Below are positions 8,835-16,945 of a stretch of DNA of 64,000 nt, in pieces. The DNA is taken from the NCBI GenBank assembly GCA_000828075.3, contig JXCB02000001.1, positions 209,497-273,496 of the forward strand, given 5' to 3'. The notes under the pieces are model-generated. The model was not told where the DNA came from. It saw nothing but the letters and a program-made list of their open reading frames with translations, and made no database searches. Position 1 is the stretch's first letter. Each line of letters opens with the position of its first letter. The DNA comes from Tolypothrix campylonemoides VB511288. GTDB taxonomy: Bacteria; Cyanobacteriota; Cyanobacteriia; Cyanobacteriales; Nostocaceae. Made by a program: the position numbers and the translations under genes.

Positions 8835-9674
8835 TTAGGTATGAAACATGACAGTCACCAGAGGCAGAAACGCCAAGAGAAAACCATTCCAAGACTGTAA
8901 TTGAACTTCTGGAATTGGTTCTGGCTGTGCTAACAATGCTTCTATCCTCTGTTCTAAACGCTCTACGCCACTAGAACCCAAAGCCGCACAAAAAATTTCT
9001 GAGGATACAGACGGACTGCTGACTACTAATAAAAGTGATTCTGCCAGCAGCAGGGGATCTACTTGTGAAGCTGCGTGTGCGTCGGCTCGTAGTTCGCGCA
9101 AGATTAACAACTCTTGCCACAAAGCTTCTGTATTTGGCAACCAAGCAGTGCAAGAACGTACCCAACCCAACCAGAAAAACCAGAATGTGTCTCGGTAATG
9201 GTAATGCCCTTGTTCATGGGCTAAAACAGTTTCCAATTGTTCTGGTGAAAGAGTTTGCAGCAGTCCCTGGCTCAGGACGAGTTCGGGTTGCCAAAAGCCA
9301 ATTTGACCTGCAAACAGCGCCTTTGTGTCCAAAAGCCGGGCTTGTTTTCCTGTAAGATTAACTAAGGGATAGCTGCGGGTAGATTTCACAGACTGCCATC
9401 CTCCCCAGGCAAGTTTTATGCACAAAACGGCAAAAAAAGCAAGAGAGCTTAATGCTAGTACATAGCTAAACCAACCTGTGTACAACCCGCTCATTTTACC
9501 TTGGGGTCCCATGCATATAAGAGCGATCGCCGTCATGAAAATGAGCAACGGGGGAAACAGAAATAAAAATAGCGTTGTTTGCCATCGCTGACTCCAAGAG
9601 CCTTGGGGTTGTCTCCATTGGTATCTTGTCCAGCAAGCAATGAAGAAAGCAGCCACAATCATGATGAGATGCAT
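8835..9674 (-). CDS. M56-family (BlaR1-like) membrane metallopeptidase
   Basis: 279 aa with hydrophobic segments near 2-15, 35-54 and 68-88 and a final one near 262-277. The zinc motif HEQGH is at 153-157, preceded by LSPEQLETVLAHE as in BlaR1/MecR1 peptidase domains; an Asp/Glu-rich LRELRADAHAA gives the third ligand region. It has no penicillin-binding sensor domain, so it is the short cyanobacterial-type M56 protein. The start overlaps the stop of the BlaI-type repressor by one base and has GGAGG just upstream. By analogy it would cleave the BlaI partner after an envelope signal; the inducer is unknown. Confidence 0.9.
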   Translation of the reverse strand: MHLIMIVAAFFIACWTRYQWRQPQGSWSQRWQTTLFLFLFPPLLIFMTAIALICMGPQGKMSGLYTGWFSYVLALSSLAFFAVLCIKLAWGGWQSVKSTRSYPLVNLTGKQARLLDTKALFAGQIGFWQPELVLSQGLLQTLSPEQLETVLAHEQGHYHYRDTFWFFWLGWVRSCTAWLPNTEALWQELLILRELRADAHAASQVDPLLLAESLLLVVSSPSVSSEIFCAALGSSGVERLEQRIEALLAQPEPIPEVQLQSWNGFLLAFLPLVTVMFHT

Positions 9675-10093
9675 TATTGTTCCTCCCTGGCTTGGCGTGC
9701 GGCTTGAATGCGTTTGGCGATCGCTTGTATTTGCTCGGAAGCAGTTTCATCGAGACTATCTGCAAAAGCAGCGATCACATCGGGATTACCCACCGCCAGA
9801 AATCGCTGCAACTGTTCGTGTGCCCTGATGACGTCTGCTTGCTGCTTTGTCACCAATGGTCGCCAATAGTATGCTCGCCCTTTTGTGTTACAAGCTAGCC
9901 AACCTTTGTCGGTAAGGCGACGCAGCACGGTGGTTACAGATGTATAAGCGAGTTCGCGGTTGGGGTCAGTCAGAATGCGATCGTGTACATCTTTCACTGT
10001 AGCTGAACCCAGTTCCCAGATAATATTCAAAATTTCTGCTTCCAACGGACCTACGGACAGTTGTTTAGGGCGATAGTTAGGTAAAGGTGCCAT
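9674..10093 (-). CDS. BlaI/MecI/CopY-family repressor
   Basis: 139-aa winged-helix regulator. LGPLEAEILNIIWELGSATVKDVHDRI and TSVTTVLRRLTDKGWL are the diagnostic helix-turn-helix and wing, followed by the YYWRPLVTKQQ segment where BlaI proteins are cleaved in the known bla/mec systems. The C-terminal half is the dimerisation region. It is translationally coupled to the downstream M56 peptidase, so the pair forms a two-gene signalling operon. Autoregulation is usual for the family; TACA/TGTA half-sites lie just upstream (about 10120-10140), but a clear operator cannot be assigned. No beta-lactamase gene is adjacent. Confidence 0.9.
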   Translation of the reverse strand: MAPLPNYRPKQLSVGPLEAEILNIIWELGSATVKDVHDRILTDPNRELAYTSVTTVLRRLTDKGWLACNTKGRAYYWRPLVTKQQADVIRAHEQLQRFLAVGNPDVIAAFADSLDETASEQIQAIAKRIQAARQAREEQ

Positions 10094-10189
10094 ATCAATT
10101 TAGAATAAGGGGTGATGAGTTGTACATATGCATTGTGTAGCCTCAGTTTGGTAGTGCAGCGAGTGAACGCCAAACACAGCTTTTTCAAG

Positions 10190-10529
10190 TCTGTTCTTTT
10201 CTCAGATTACACGTTCATTGAAAATTACTGTGTTAATAGAAGAAATATTGAATAATTTTCTCTAGCAAACACTCAATTAAGTTTTGGTATAAAAACTTGA
10301 CATTGTAAATAATGAATTCTATTTTTAAAGCAGTGTGTTGACATCCATCGACACACCTCGCCCGAACCTCGAAAACCGCATAATTCCGTTGGACTGTGTC
10401 GATACCTTATCCAGTAAGCTTTTCAGACGCCAAAATCATTTTGTTTTTGAAAGAGTTTAATCACTTTTTAGGGGTGTGTCGATTTGGGGGTCTGAGAGCC
10501 GCTCCCAGCAAGGTTTCCAAAAGTGAACT
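10190..10529 (+). promoter_or_regulatory. probable CRISPR leader, A+T-rich with internal inverted repeat
   Basis: The A+T-rich, gene-free DNA directly before the first CRISPR repeat. ATCGACACACC at about 10349-10359 is repeated inverted as GGTGTGTCGAT at about 10473-10483. The leader side is inferred from the repeat orientation: the 3' ends read ATGGAAAC, like 5' crRNA handles, and the degenerate repeat is at the other end. The segment from 10094 to about 10190 would hold the BlaI promoter. Confidence 0.6.
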
Positions 10530-10855
10530 CTTTACAAACCCTCTTCCCCTAACGGGGATGGAAACTTGAGGTGCATCAATTAGTGTTGCTAATCCAATGC
10601 AAAGTCTTTACAAACCCTCTTCCCCTAACGGGGATGGAAACGTTCTGATTTCCTCCATTTTGGGTTGACGACGTTGAACTTTACAAACCCTCTTCCCCTA
10701 ACGGGGATGGAAACCCTATATAATTCACATCTTTCGTGTAAGCAGAACCGGCTTTACAAACCCTATTCCCCTAACGGGGATGGAAACTTTCTAGAAACTA
10801 CAGGCTATCTGCCTGCACCTCTTTCATCTTTACAAACCCTCTTCCCCTAACGGGG
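10530..10855 (+). CRISPR. short CRISPR array, 4 full repeats plus 1 truncated, no cas genes nearby
   Basis: Four 36-bp repeats at 10530-10565, 10606-10641, 10679-10714 and 10752-10787, and a fifth at 10828-10855 cut to 28 bp. The repeat starts CTTTACAAACCC, contains CCCCTAACGGGG (stem) and ends ATGGAAAC. Repeat 4 differs by one base (CTATT for CTCTT). Spacers are 40, 37, 37 and 40 bp. The last repeat lacks ATGGAAAC, as expected for the leader-distal end, so transcription is probably left to right. Repeats of this form are common in cyanobacterial type I-D/III arrays, but the type cannot be fixed without cas genes. Confidence 0.95.
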
Positions 10856-10977
10856 TTACTCCTATCCCACCCAAAGAATATCGAATTAAATAAACCGCCA
10901 AGACGCCAAGGACGCCAAGAAAAAGATAGGTAATCTTGTAGCGGGAAGGGAGTAGTGCTCTTCTTTGCGACTTTGCA

Positions 10978-11022
10978 ACGCCAGTCGCTGTGAGTTCGGG
11001 AAACCCTCCTGCAGCGCTGGCT
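10978..11022. repeat. dispersed nested-palindrome repeat, family A
   Basis: GCCAG ... CCCTCC ... GCTGGC type element; related copies are at 19029-19071 and 31521-31562, where the core is GGAGGGAAACCCTCC. It lies in the gene-free 10856-11166 stretch, which also has a CGCCAAGGACGCCAAG repeat near 10895-10920 common in cyanobacterial intergenic DNA. The minus-strand frame over it is not a gene. Confidence 0.75.
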
Positions 11023-11166
11023 CGTCTTTGCGCGAGATAAAAAAGTCTATTTACTTGAAAATAGCTGTAAAAACGTAACAAATGCACCTCTCTACATTGT
11101 TTTTCGCAGATGTCTAATCTAGTGGACAATTAAGCTGGAAGTTTTGCAATTTTGTTGAGGATTGCT

Positions 11167-12585
11167 GTGACGCCAGAGGAATTTCGCCGCATAGGTCATC
11201 AGTTAATCGATTGGATCGCTGACTATCGCTCCTCAATCGATCAGTTTCCTGTCATGTCTCAAGCCGAACCAGGCTCGATCCGCGCCCACTTCAGCGCCAC
11301 ACCCCCGGAGGTTGGTGAATCTCTCGACGCCAACTTTATCAACGACTTAGAACGCATTATTTTACCAGGTATAACTCACTGGAACCATCCGAGCTTTTTT
11401 GCCTACTTCCCGTCAAATGCCAGTCTTAGCGCAGTTTTGGGCGACCTCTTGAGTACTGGTCTTGGCGCACAAGGGATGCTCTGGCAAACAAGCCCCGCTG
11501 CAACTGAACTTGAGGAAGTCGTCGTTGACTGGTTGCGACAACTCGTTGGCTTGAGCGAGGATTTTGTCGGCGTGATTCACGATACTGCTTCTACTGCAAA
11601 CTTGGTGGCGCTGTTGTGCGCCAGAGAGCGGAGTACGAACTATTCCCAGACTCAAGGCGGTTTGCAAGCAGAACAAGCCCCCCTGACTGTGTACACCTCC
11701 AGCGAGTCTCACAGTTCGGTGGAGAAAGCTGCGTTGCTTGCTGGGTTTGGTCGGGTGAATGTGCGGGCAATTGAAACCGACGACGAACACGCGATGGATG
11801 CGATCGCGCTTGAGCGGGCAATCAATTTTGATATTGAGCGCGGATTGCGCCCTTGTGCTGTTGTCGCCACGATTGGTACTACTCCCACCACCGCCCTTGA
11901 TCCCCTTGACAAGATAGCTCAGATTGCGCGATCGCACAACCTATGGCTGCATGTAGACGCCGCCCTCGCAGGTGCTGCGATGATTTTACCAGAATGCCGT
12001 TCTATGTGGGCAGGTATCGAGTACGCCGACTCGCTGGTGTGGAACCCGCACAAGTGGCTTGGTGCGGCGTGCGACTGTTCGCTATACTACGTGCGTGACC
12101 CGGAACACCTGATCCGTGTGATGTCTACGAACGCCAGTTACCTCCAGACGGCTGCTGATGGTCAGGTGAAGAACTTCCGCGATTGGGGCATTCCTCTGGG
12201 GAGGAGATTTCGTGCCTTGAAGCTGTGGCTGCTTATTCGTTCTTCTGGTGCCGAGGGGTTGCGCGATCGCTTGCGCCGCGACCTCAAGAACGCACAATGG
12301 TTGCGCCAGCAGGTGGACTCCACCCCCAACTGGGAACGTGTCGCGCCTGTGCCTTTGCAAACTGTGTGCGTGCGTCACGTCCCGCCTGGTATGACTCCTG
12401 ACGAGGTGGACGTTCACACCCTTGATTGGGTTTCGCGGATAAATCGTTCTGGCAAGGCTTTCTTAACACCAGCAAAACTCAAAGGTCGGTGGATGGTGCG
12501 TGTTTCAATTGGAGCTGAACTCACCGAACACGATCACGTCGAAGCGCTTTGGCTACTTATGCAACGTGAAGCAGAGTGCCAGTAG
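11167..12585 (+). CDS. group II PLP-dependent decarboxylase (aromatic-L-amino-acid decarboxylase family)
   Basis: 472 aa from GTG at 11167, which has GAGG six bases upstream and gives the family's usual N-terminus MTPEEFRRIGHQLIDWIADY; two TTG codons further up are less likely. Conserved blocks are ITHWNHPSFFAYFPSN, TSPAATELE, SSESHSSVEKAA, HVDAALAGAA and the PLP lysine in NPHKWLG. Members decarboxylate tyrosine, DOPA, tryptophan, phenylalanine or related amino acids to amines; which one cannot be read here. It is cytosolic and standalone, with the ComB-family gene 80 bp downstream on the same strand. G+C is clearly higher than in most of the window, which may mean acquisition. Confidence 0.92.
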   Translation: MTPEEFRRIGHQLIDWIADYRSSIDQFPVMSQAEPGSIRAHFSATPPEVGESLDANFINDLERIILPGITHWNHPSFFAYFPSNASLSAVLGDLLSTGLGAQGMLWQTSPAATELEEVVVDWLRQLVGLSEDFVGVIHDTASTANLVALLCARERSTNYSQTQGGLQAEQAPLTVYTSSESHSSVEKAALLAGFGRVNVRAIETDDEHAMDAIALERAINFDIERGLRPCAVVATIGTTPTTALDPLDKIAQIARSHNLWLHVDAALAGAAMILPECRSMWAGIEYADSLVWNPHKWLGAACDCSLYYVRDPEHLIRVMSTNASYLQTAADGQVKNFRDWGIPLGRRFRALKLWLLIRSSGAEGLRDRLRRDLKNAQWLRQQVDSTPNWERVAPVPLQTVCVRHVPPGMTPDEVDVHTLDWVSRINRSGKAFLTPAKLKGRWMVRVSIGAELTEHDHVEALWLLMQREAECQ

Positions 12586-12665
12586 ACACGATGCTTGGTG
12601 ACGCTAAGTGGTTAAAATGTTATCTCGTAAGTATTAAATACTATTAAATCAGGTGAATCCAGCGC

Positions 12666-13403
12666 GTGAAGCTATTCGTTTACCACACTCCGGAATTGAC
12701 TCCAACAGATAAAGTGCCAGATTGCGCGATCGCAGTCGATGTGCTACGAGCTACTACAACAATGGCGACAGTCTTAGCAGCTGGCGGTGAAGCAGTCCAA
12801 GTCTTCAGTGATTTGGATAAACTCATGGAGGAGAGCGAAAAATGGTCTGCTGAAAAACGCCTGCGAGCTGGAGAACGCGGCGGTGCAAAAGTTTCTGGCT
12901 TTGAATTGGGGAATTCTCCTCTCGACTGTACGCCAGAACTTGTCCAGGGACGGCGCTTGTTTATTAGTACCACCAATGGCACTCGTGCTTTACAAAGAAT
13001 ACAAGACGCAAAGATTGTACTAGCAGCCGCTTTTGTCAACCGTGCAGCAGTGGTGCAATATTTGTTGCAAAAGCAACCAGAAACAGTTTGGCTAGTTGGT
13101 TCAGGTTGGGAAGGCAGTTTTTCCTTAGAAGATACGGCTTGTGCAGGTGCTATAGCGTATAGTGTTGTGCAGCAAACCAACTTTCCACTAGAGGAACTAG
13201 CGGGTAATGATGAAGTTATAGACGCGATCGCCCTTTACTCGCAATGGCAAGACAACCTATTGGGACTTTTCCATCTTGCCAGTCACGGTAAACGTTTATT
13301 GCGCCTAAACTGTGATGAAGACCTAAAATATTGTTCTCAAACTGATATTTTAGATGTCTTGCCCATACAACAAGAACCAGGAGTTTTAGTGAGTCAAAAG
13401 TAA
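12666..13403 (+). CDS. ComB-family 2-phosphosulfolactate phosphatase-like protein
   Basis: 245 aa from GTG at 12666. Family motifs are seen in order: [52 protein letters not shown] and [18 protein letters not shown]. The archaeal/bacterial ComB dephosphorylates 2-phosphosulfolactate in coenzyme M synthesis. Cyanobacteria conserve this family without making coenzyme M, so the real substrate is uncertain. Length agrees with the family. No pathway neighbours; it may be cotranscribed with the upstream decarboxylase, but an 80-bp gap makes an own promoter possible. Confidence 0.85.
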   Translation: MKLFVYHTPELTPTDKVPDCAIAVDVLRATTTMATVLAAGGEAVQVFSDLDKLMEESEKWSAEKRLRAGERGGAKVSGFELGNSPLDCTPELVQGRRLFISTTNGTRALQRIQDAKIVLAAAFVNRAAVVQYLLQKQPETVWLVGSGWEGSFSLEDTACAGAIAYSVVQQTNFPLEELAGNDEVIDAIALYSQWQDNLLGLFHLASHGKRLLRLNCDEDLKYCSQTDILDVLPIQQEPGVLVSQK

Positions 13404-13549
13404 AATAAATAACGTAAAAAAGCAAAAGAAACAACCAAACTAAAATTCTTCTACTTTTCTATTTGCCCCTTTTAAATAGTAGCCAATAAAGGGGTAAATT
13501 TTATTTATAGCAGTTTGCGATCGCTATATTTTGCATTTCAGGCATTTTC

Positions 13550-13715
13550 TATCGGCTGAACTGTCGCATCATGGCAAAGCTTAAGGTAGGGTGGGCATTG
13601 CTCTTATCTTGACTGAATAGATACCAAAATTTTTTGGCAATGCCCACCTTACAGATAAGTGTGTAATTTAATTTGCATAGCGACTTATCGGCTGATCTGT
13701 CGCATCATGGCAAAG
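13550..13715. repeat. 30-bp direct repeat of a gene 3' end flanking a small palindromic element
   Basis: 13550-13579 and 13686-13715 are the same 30 bases with one mismatch; the right copy is the end of the SDR gene at 13685. Between them is an element with GGTGGGCATTGC near its left end and GCAATGCCCACC near its right end, i.e. MITE-like inverted termini. Either the insertion made a long duplication or a tandem gene copy was lost. Confidence 0.75.
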
Positions 13716-14485
13716 AAAAGACGATCAGGTAGTACTTTGCGAATTGCTAGAATCGGAGCTGAAGCAGGATACCGAAGACGCTGACTGTTGTCGATAGCAG
13801 CACGATAAATCACTTTAGCTACGGCATTGGGAAGAGTAGCATTTTTAGATGCTGAAATTGCTTGTTGCATCAAACGTTTCATCGCATAGTCATACTCTTT
13901 AATTCCTGTCTCTGTGGGCAAATCGAGACGATCATAAAACCCAGTGCGAATTGAACCTGGTTGGATAACCTTCACGCGGATACCAAACGGTTCAAGTTCG
14001 TATTGCAGCGACTCGGAAAAGCCTTCAATTGCCCACTTAGTTGCATGATAGAGGCTACCGAGTGGAAATGATAGCTGCCCACCCATTGAAGAAAGATTGA
14101 TAATTGTACCTGAGTGCTGCTGACGGAAATGGGGCAGCAGTGAACGTGTTACCTCAAACAGCCCAAAAAGATTAGTATCAAACTGGCGCTGAATTTGGCT
14201 AGGAGTTGAAAACTCGAAAGGACCTAGTAGTCCATAGCCAGCATTGTTAACCAACACATCTATGTTCCCGAATTGCCTGAGTGCTTGAGAAATTGCTTTA
14301 TCAATTGTTACAGAGTCAGTCACATCTAATTGCAGAAGGACTACACGATCTGATAACTTTAGGTCTTGAAGACTTTCTGGCGATCGCGCTGTTGCTGCAA
14401 CGTTCCAACCTTTTGCAGCAAATAATTGAGCAGTTGCTTTACCAATCCCGCTAGAAGCGCCTGTGATGAAAACTGTCTTAGTCAT
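13685..14485 (-). CDS. SDR-family oxidoreductase, MerR-controlled
   Basis: 266-aa classical SDR: FITGASSGIGKAT cofactor loop, NNAGYG, NLSSMGG (Ser), YHATKWAIEGFSE (catalytic Tyr/Lys) and the QPGSIRTGFYD loop. The AARS after strand 2 suggests NADP(H). It is divergent from a MerR-type gene, and the promoter between them has a MerR spacing, so its expression is probably induced by a small molecule or redox signal. The substrate is unknown. The last 30 bp of the gene are duplicated 136 bp downstream beside a small palindromic element. Confidence 0.92.
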   Translation of the reverse strand: MTKTVFITGASSGIGKATAQLFAAKGWNVAATARSPESLQDLKLSDRVVLLQLDVTDSVTIDKAISQALRQFGNIDVLVNNAGYGLLGPFEFSTPSQIQRQFDTNLFGLFEVTRSLLPHFRQQHSGTIINLSSMGGQLSFPLGSLYHATKWAIEGFSESLQYELEPFGIRVKVIQPGSIRTGFYDRLDLPTETGIKEYDYAMKRLMQQAISASKNATLPNAVAKVIYRAAIDNSQRLRYPASAPILAIRKVLPDRLFFAMMRQISR

Positions 14486-14532
14486 TGTTAGCTTCCAAAA
14501 ATTTAAATCCCACTATGAAGAAGCCTAAACTG

Positions 14533-14546
14533 TGGAGTATACTCCA
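14533..14546. promoter_or_regulatory. MerR-type operator/promoter between the divergent SDR and MerR genes
   Basis: Perfect palindrome TGGAGTATACTCCA. On the minus strand it is centred between TTGACT (-35) and TAGGCT (-10), which are 20 bp apart. A 19-20 bp spacer carrying a dyad is the hallmark of MerR-activated promoters. It would drive the SDR gene. Confidence 0.8.
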
Positions 14547-14582
14547 TAGTCAAGTGGGTTCTGCAGGTTTTGGGTTGCTGTA

Positions 14583-14942
14583 ATGTTGATTAGTGAATTA
14601 TCCAAAAAAACGGGTTTGTCGAAGGACACAATCCGCTTTTACGAAAAAATCGGGTTAATTGCTGCAAGTGATAGGCAGGCAGGCTCTAGAATTTACAAGG
14701 AATATAGTGTAGAGACAATAGAACGCCTTTTGGTGATTAATCAAGGCAAAGGACTAGGGTTTACGCTCAATGAGATAAAACAGTTACTTGATGAGTGGGC
14801 AAACAATGGAATACCTAAAAACGAGCAAATAGGAATTATTGAGCGCAAAATTGAAGAAATAGCTCAAAAAATGCAACATCTAACCGAAATGAAAACTTAT
14901 CTTGTTGCTAAACTGAGCAGATTGAAGCAGGAAATTTCATAG
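14583..14942 (+). CDS. MerR-family transcriptional regulator
   Basis: 119 aa. The N-terminal MerR winged helix is complete: ISELSKKTGLSKDTIRFYEKIGLI, then the wing with SRIYKEYS and GFTLNEIKQLL. A coiled-coil dimerisation helix follows (IIERKIEEIAQKMQHLTEMKTYL). The effector end is short and has no Cys pair like those that bind metals in ZntR/CueR or the Fe-S cluster of SoxR, so a metal sensor is unlikely. Divergent from the SDR gene it presumably controls. Confidence 0.92.
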   Translation: MLISELSKKTGLSKDTIRFYEKIGLIAASDRQAGSRIYKEYSVETIERLLVINQGKGLGFTLNEIKQLLDEWANNGIPKNEQIGIIERKIEEIAQKMQHLTEMKTYLVAKLSRLKQEIS

Positions 14943-15067
14943 GAACCTCTTCCTACGTTACAATCTCATTTATGTGCAAATCCTTATTGGCTTGGAGATT
15001 CCATCGCTAACCCGGGGAAAAGCTATTGTATATATGAACACTTGCACTTCCTAAATGATATTAGAAA

Positions 15068-16675
15068 TCATTCGAGGTTTCGATACAGCAGTTGTACATT
15101 CATTCCATAAAACTCTCGACTCTCTTTGACAGAGTAATACTTATTAATAAAATTTTCTAGGACTTGACAATTCAAATCTACATTCAAAACCTTACATATT
15201 GCTGTATTAGAATTATGACCTTGAAGTTTAAAAGGACTAATAATCCAGATATACTTATGATTCCCTGGTACATATGACAGTGCTGTTATAATTTCTTGCT
15301 CATCTTTCAAAACGATACCTGATAAATTGAAATGTTCTTTTTCCAATGGTCTAGGTATAGGTATAATTGTATTAATACCAGAGTAATAATATGACATAGG
15401 CGAAACTTCGTATGCGGGAAAAGCCAAAATAGTTTGGTTAGGTTTTTCATGAGCCATTATATATGATACTAATTGTTGATAATCACCCGGCTTGGCTAAA
15501 GGTTTGTATATTGTGAGTAAAGACGATAGGCAAAAAAATAAGAAAATGCTAGCCCATATAGTTAATATTTTACTTCTTTTAAAATAGGGAACTAGAGAAA
15601 ATATAGAAAGTATAGAGAGTTCTGTTATGAGAAAAAGAGGGTAAAGATATCGTTCCATTAATATTTTCATTTTGAAAAGAACTATTGTAAGAACAATAGT
15701 TGATATAAAATTTATGCAAAAGACGGCAGCATGGAAACGAGTGATAAAGTGATGATATTTAATATAAAAAAATATAATAAAGCCTGCCAACAAAAAAAAT
15801 AAAGCCCTGATATAAATTTTTCTTTCAGTAAAACTGATTGGCAATGCGTAATTTGTAAGTGATTTCAAAATGTGTTTAACACTTAGAGTAAGAGAAATTG
15901 GGTTATCTGCTACCAATGTATTAAGACGTGAAACATGAAAAAACAAAAAGAGTAGCATTGGTAGCAAAAAAATTCCAACAATAACCATTGTTAAAAGATA
16001 GAAATAAAAAGCCCGCCAACGTCTTAAGAGCAGAAGGGACAGAGCATTACCTATGAGGAGACAAGCTAATAAGTAGTTTGTGTAAAGAGCTATTATTGAA
16101 CATAATCCGTAGAGCCATTTTGCATAAGTTTTAGGGGTGTCAGAAAGATACCCATCGAAAAAAAATAAGAGTAGTAGAGATGATATCAGGATACCAAACG
16201 CATACAGTCTAATCTCTAGTGCAGCCCATATAGTAAAAGGATGAAAAGCCACAGTAGCAGCTATCCAACCTGGATGTATATTTTTGAAATATCGTTGTGC
16301 TACAATTACAGTTGTGTAAATGGTTAGGGAAATACAAAAAACAGAAAATAGTCTGGCAAAGAATATGGAATGATTAAGGCTTCGCCATAAGTTTAAAAGA
16401 GCAAAATAGAGTGGAGGTTGACCTTCAAAATTAATTGCATGAGAAATTGCATAGACAATATCTCTACTTGTTGTATCTAGGGACCAAGCTTCGTCTATCC
16501 ATATGTTTAAAATAGCAGCAAGTGGGAGAGTGAGAGTGAGATTTAAAATAATAAAAATTAGAACTATAGGGTGTAAATTTTTTGGGTTACGAATCCAGGA
16601 TGTCATTTGAATTTTAACCCAGTGATAAACTTGAAAAAATTGCATACTTATGTTTAAAATATTGGGTGCTTCCAT
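15068..16675 (-). CDS. GT39/ArnT-like polytopic glycosyltransferase
   Basis: 535 aa from ATG 16675. The longer frame begins inside a CCCCAAT repeat and is rejected. About ten hydrophobic segments follow, with the first periplasmic loop holding IWIDEAWSLDTTS (the acidic DE motif of GT-C enzymes) and FEGQPPLYFALLNLW, as in dolichol/undecaprenyl-phosphate-sugar mannosyl or arabinosyl transferases. A C-terminal soluble domain is present. It would transfer sugar from a lipid carrier on the periplasmic face. It ends a minus-strand run of glycan genes, but the 271-bp gap with repeats before the flippase-like gene suggests separate expression. Confidence 0.82.
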   Translation of the reverse strand: MEAPNILNISMQFFQVYHWVKIQMTSWIRNPKNLHPIVLIFIILNLTLTLPLAAILNIWIDEAWSLDTTSRDIVYAISHAINFEGQPPLYFALLNLWRSLNHSIFFARLFSVFCISLTIYTTVIVAQRYFKNIHPGWIAATVAFHPFTIWAALEIRLYAFGILISSLLLLFFFDGYLSDTPKTYAKWLYGLCSIIALYTNYLLACLLIGNALSLLLLRRWRAFYFYLLTMVIVGIFLLPMLLFLFFHVSRLNTLVADNPISLTLSVKHILKSLTNYALPISFTERKIYIRALFFLLAGFIIFFYIKYHHFITRFHAAVFCINFISTIVLTIVLFKMKILMERYLYPLFLITELSILSIFSLVPYFKRSKILTIWASIFLFFCLSSLLTIYKPLAKPGDYQQLVSYIMAHEKPNQTILAFPAYEVSPMSYYYSGINTIIPIPRPLEKEHFNLSGIVLKDEQEIITALSYVPGNHKYIWIISPFKLQGHNSNTAICKVLNVDLNCQVLENFINKYYSVKESREFYGMNVQLLYRNLE

Positions 16676-16708
16676 CTCTAACAACCTAATTTGTAAAACA
16701 ATGGTAAA

Positions 16709-16753
16709 GGGGATTGGGGATTGGGGATTGGGGATTGGGGATTGGGGATTGGG
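16709..16753. repeat. STRR1 heptanucleotide repeat (GGGGATT)n
   Basis: About six tandem GGGGATT units, the complement of CCCCAAT. CCCCA(A/G)T is the STRR1 unit described in heterocystous cyanobacteria. It sits just upstream of the GT39 gene. Confidence 0.9.
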
Positions 16754-16873
16754 TAATAAGTACGTATAGTCGGAACTTTGAAGCGCGACCAGTTGAGGAA
16801 AATATACAGCACATTGCAAGTAAATGCAGTACAACGTTGTTATCTACAAATTAGACAGAGAGCAGCAAATTTT

Positions 16874-16916
16874 ACTTCTGAGTTCTCACTTCTGACTCCT
16901 GAGTTCTGAGTTCTGC
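16874..16916. repeat. degenerate heptamer repeat (TTCTGAG-like)
   Basis: Six imperfect units of TTCTGAG/TTCTCAC/TTCTGAC/TCCTGAG. The same unit forms a purer array at 44301-44332. Confidence 0.75.
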
Positions 16917-16945
16917 TGTATAAGCTGGTTTGAGGTATCTGATAC

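Noticed and set aside
10665-11129. Frames crossing the CRISPR array and the repeats after it (both strands)
   Set aside because: They run through repeats, spacers or dispersed elements and have no domain features.
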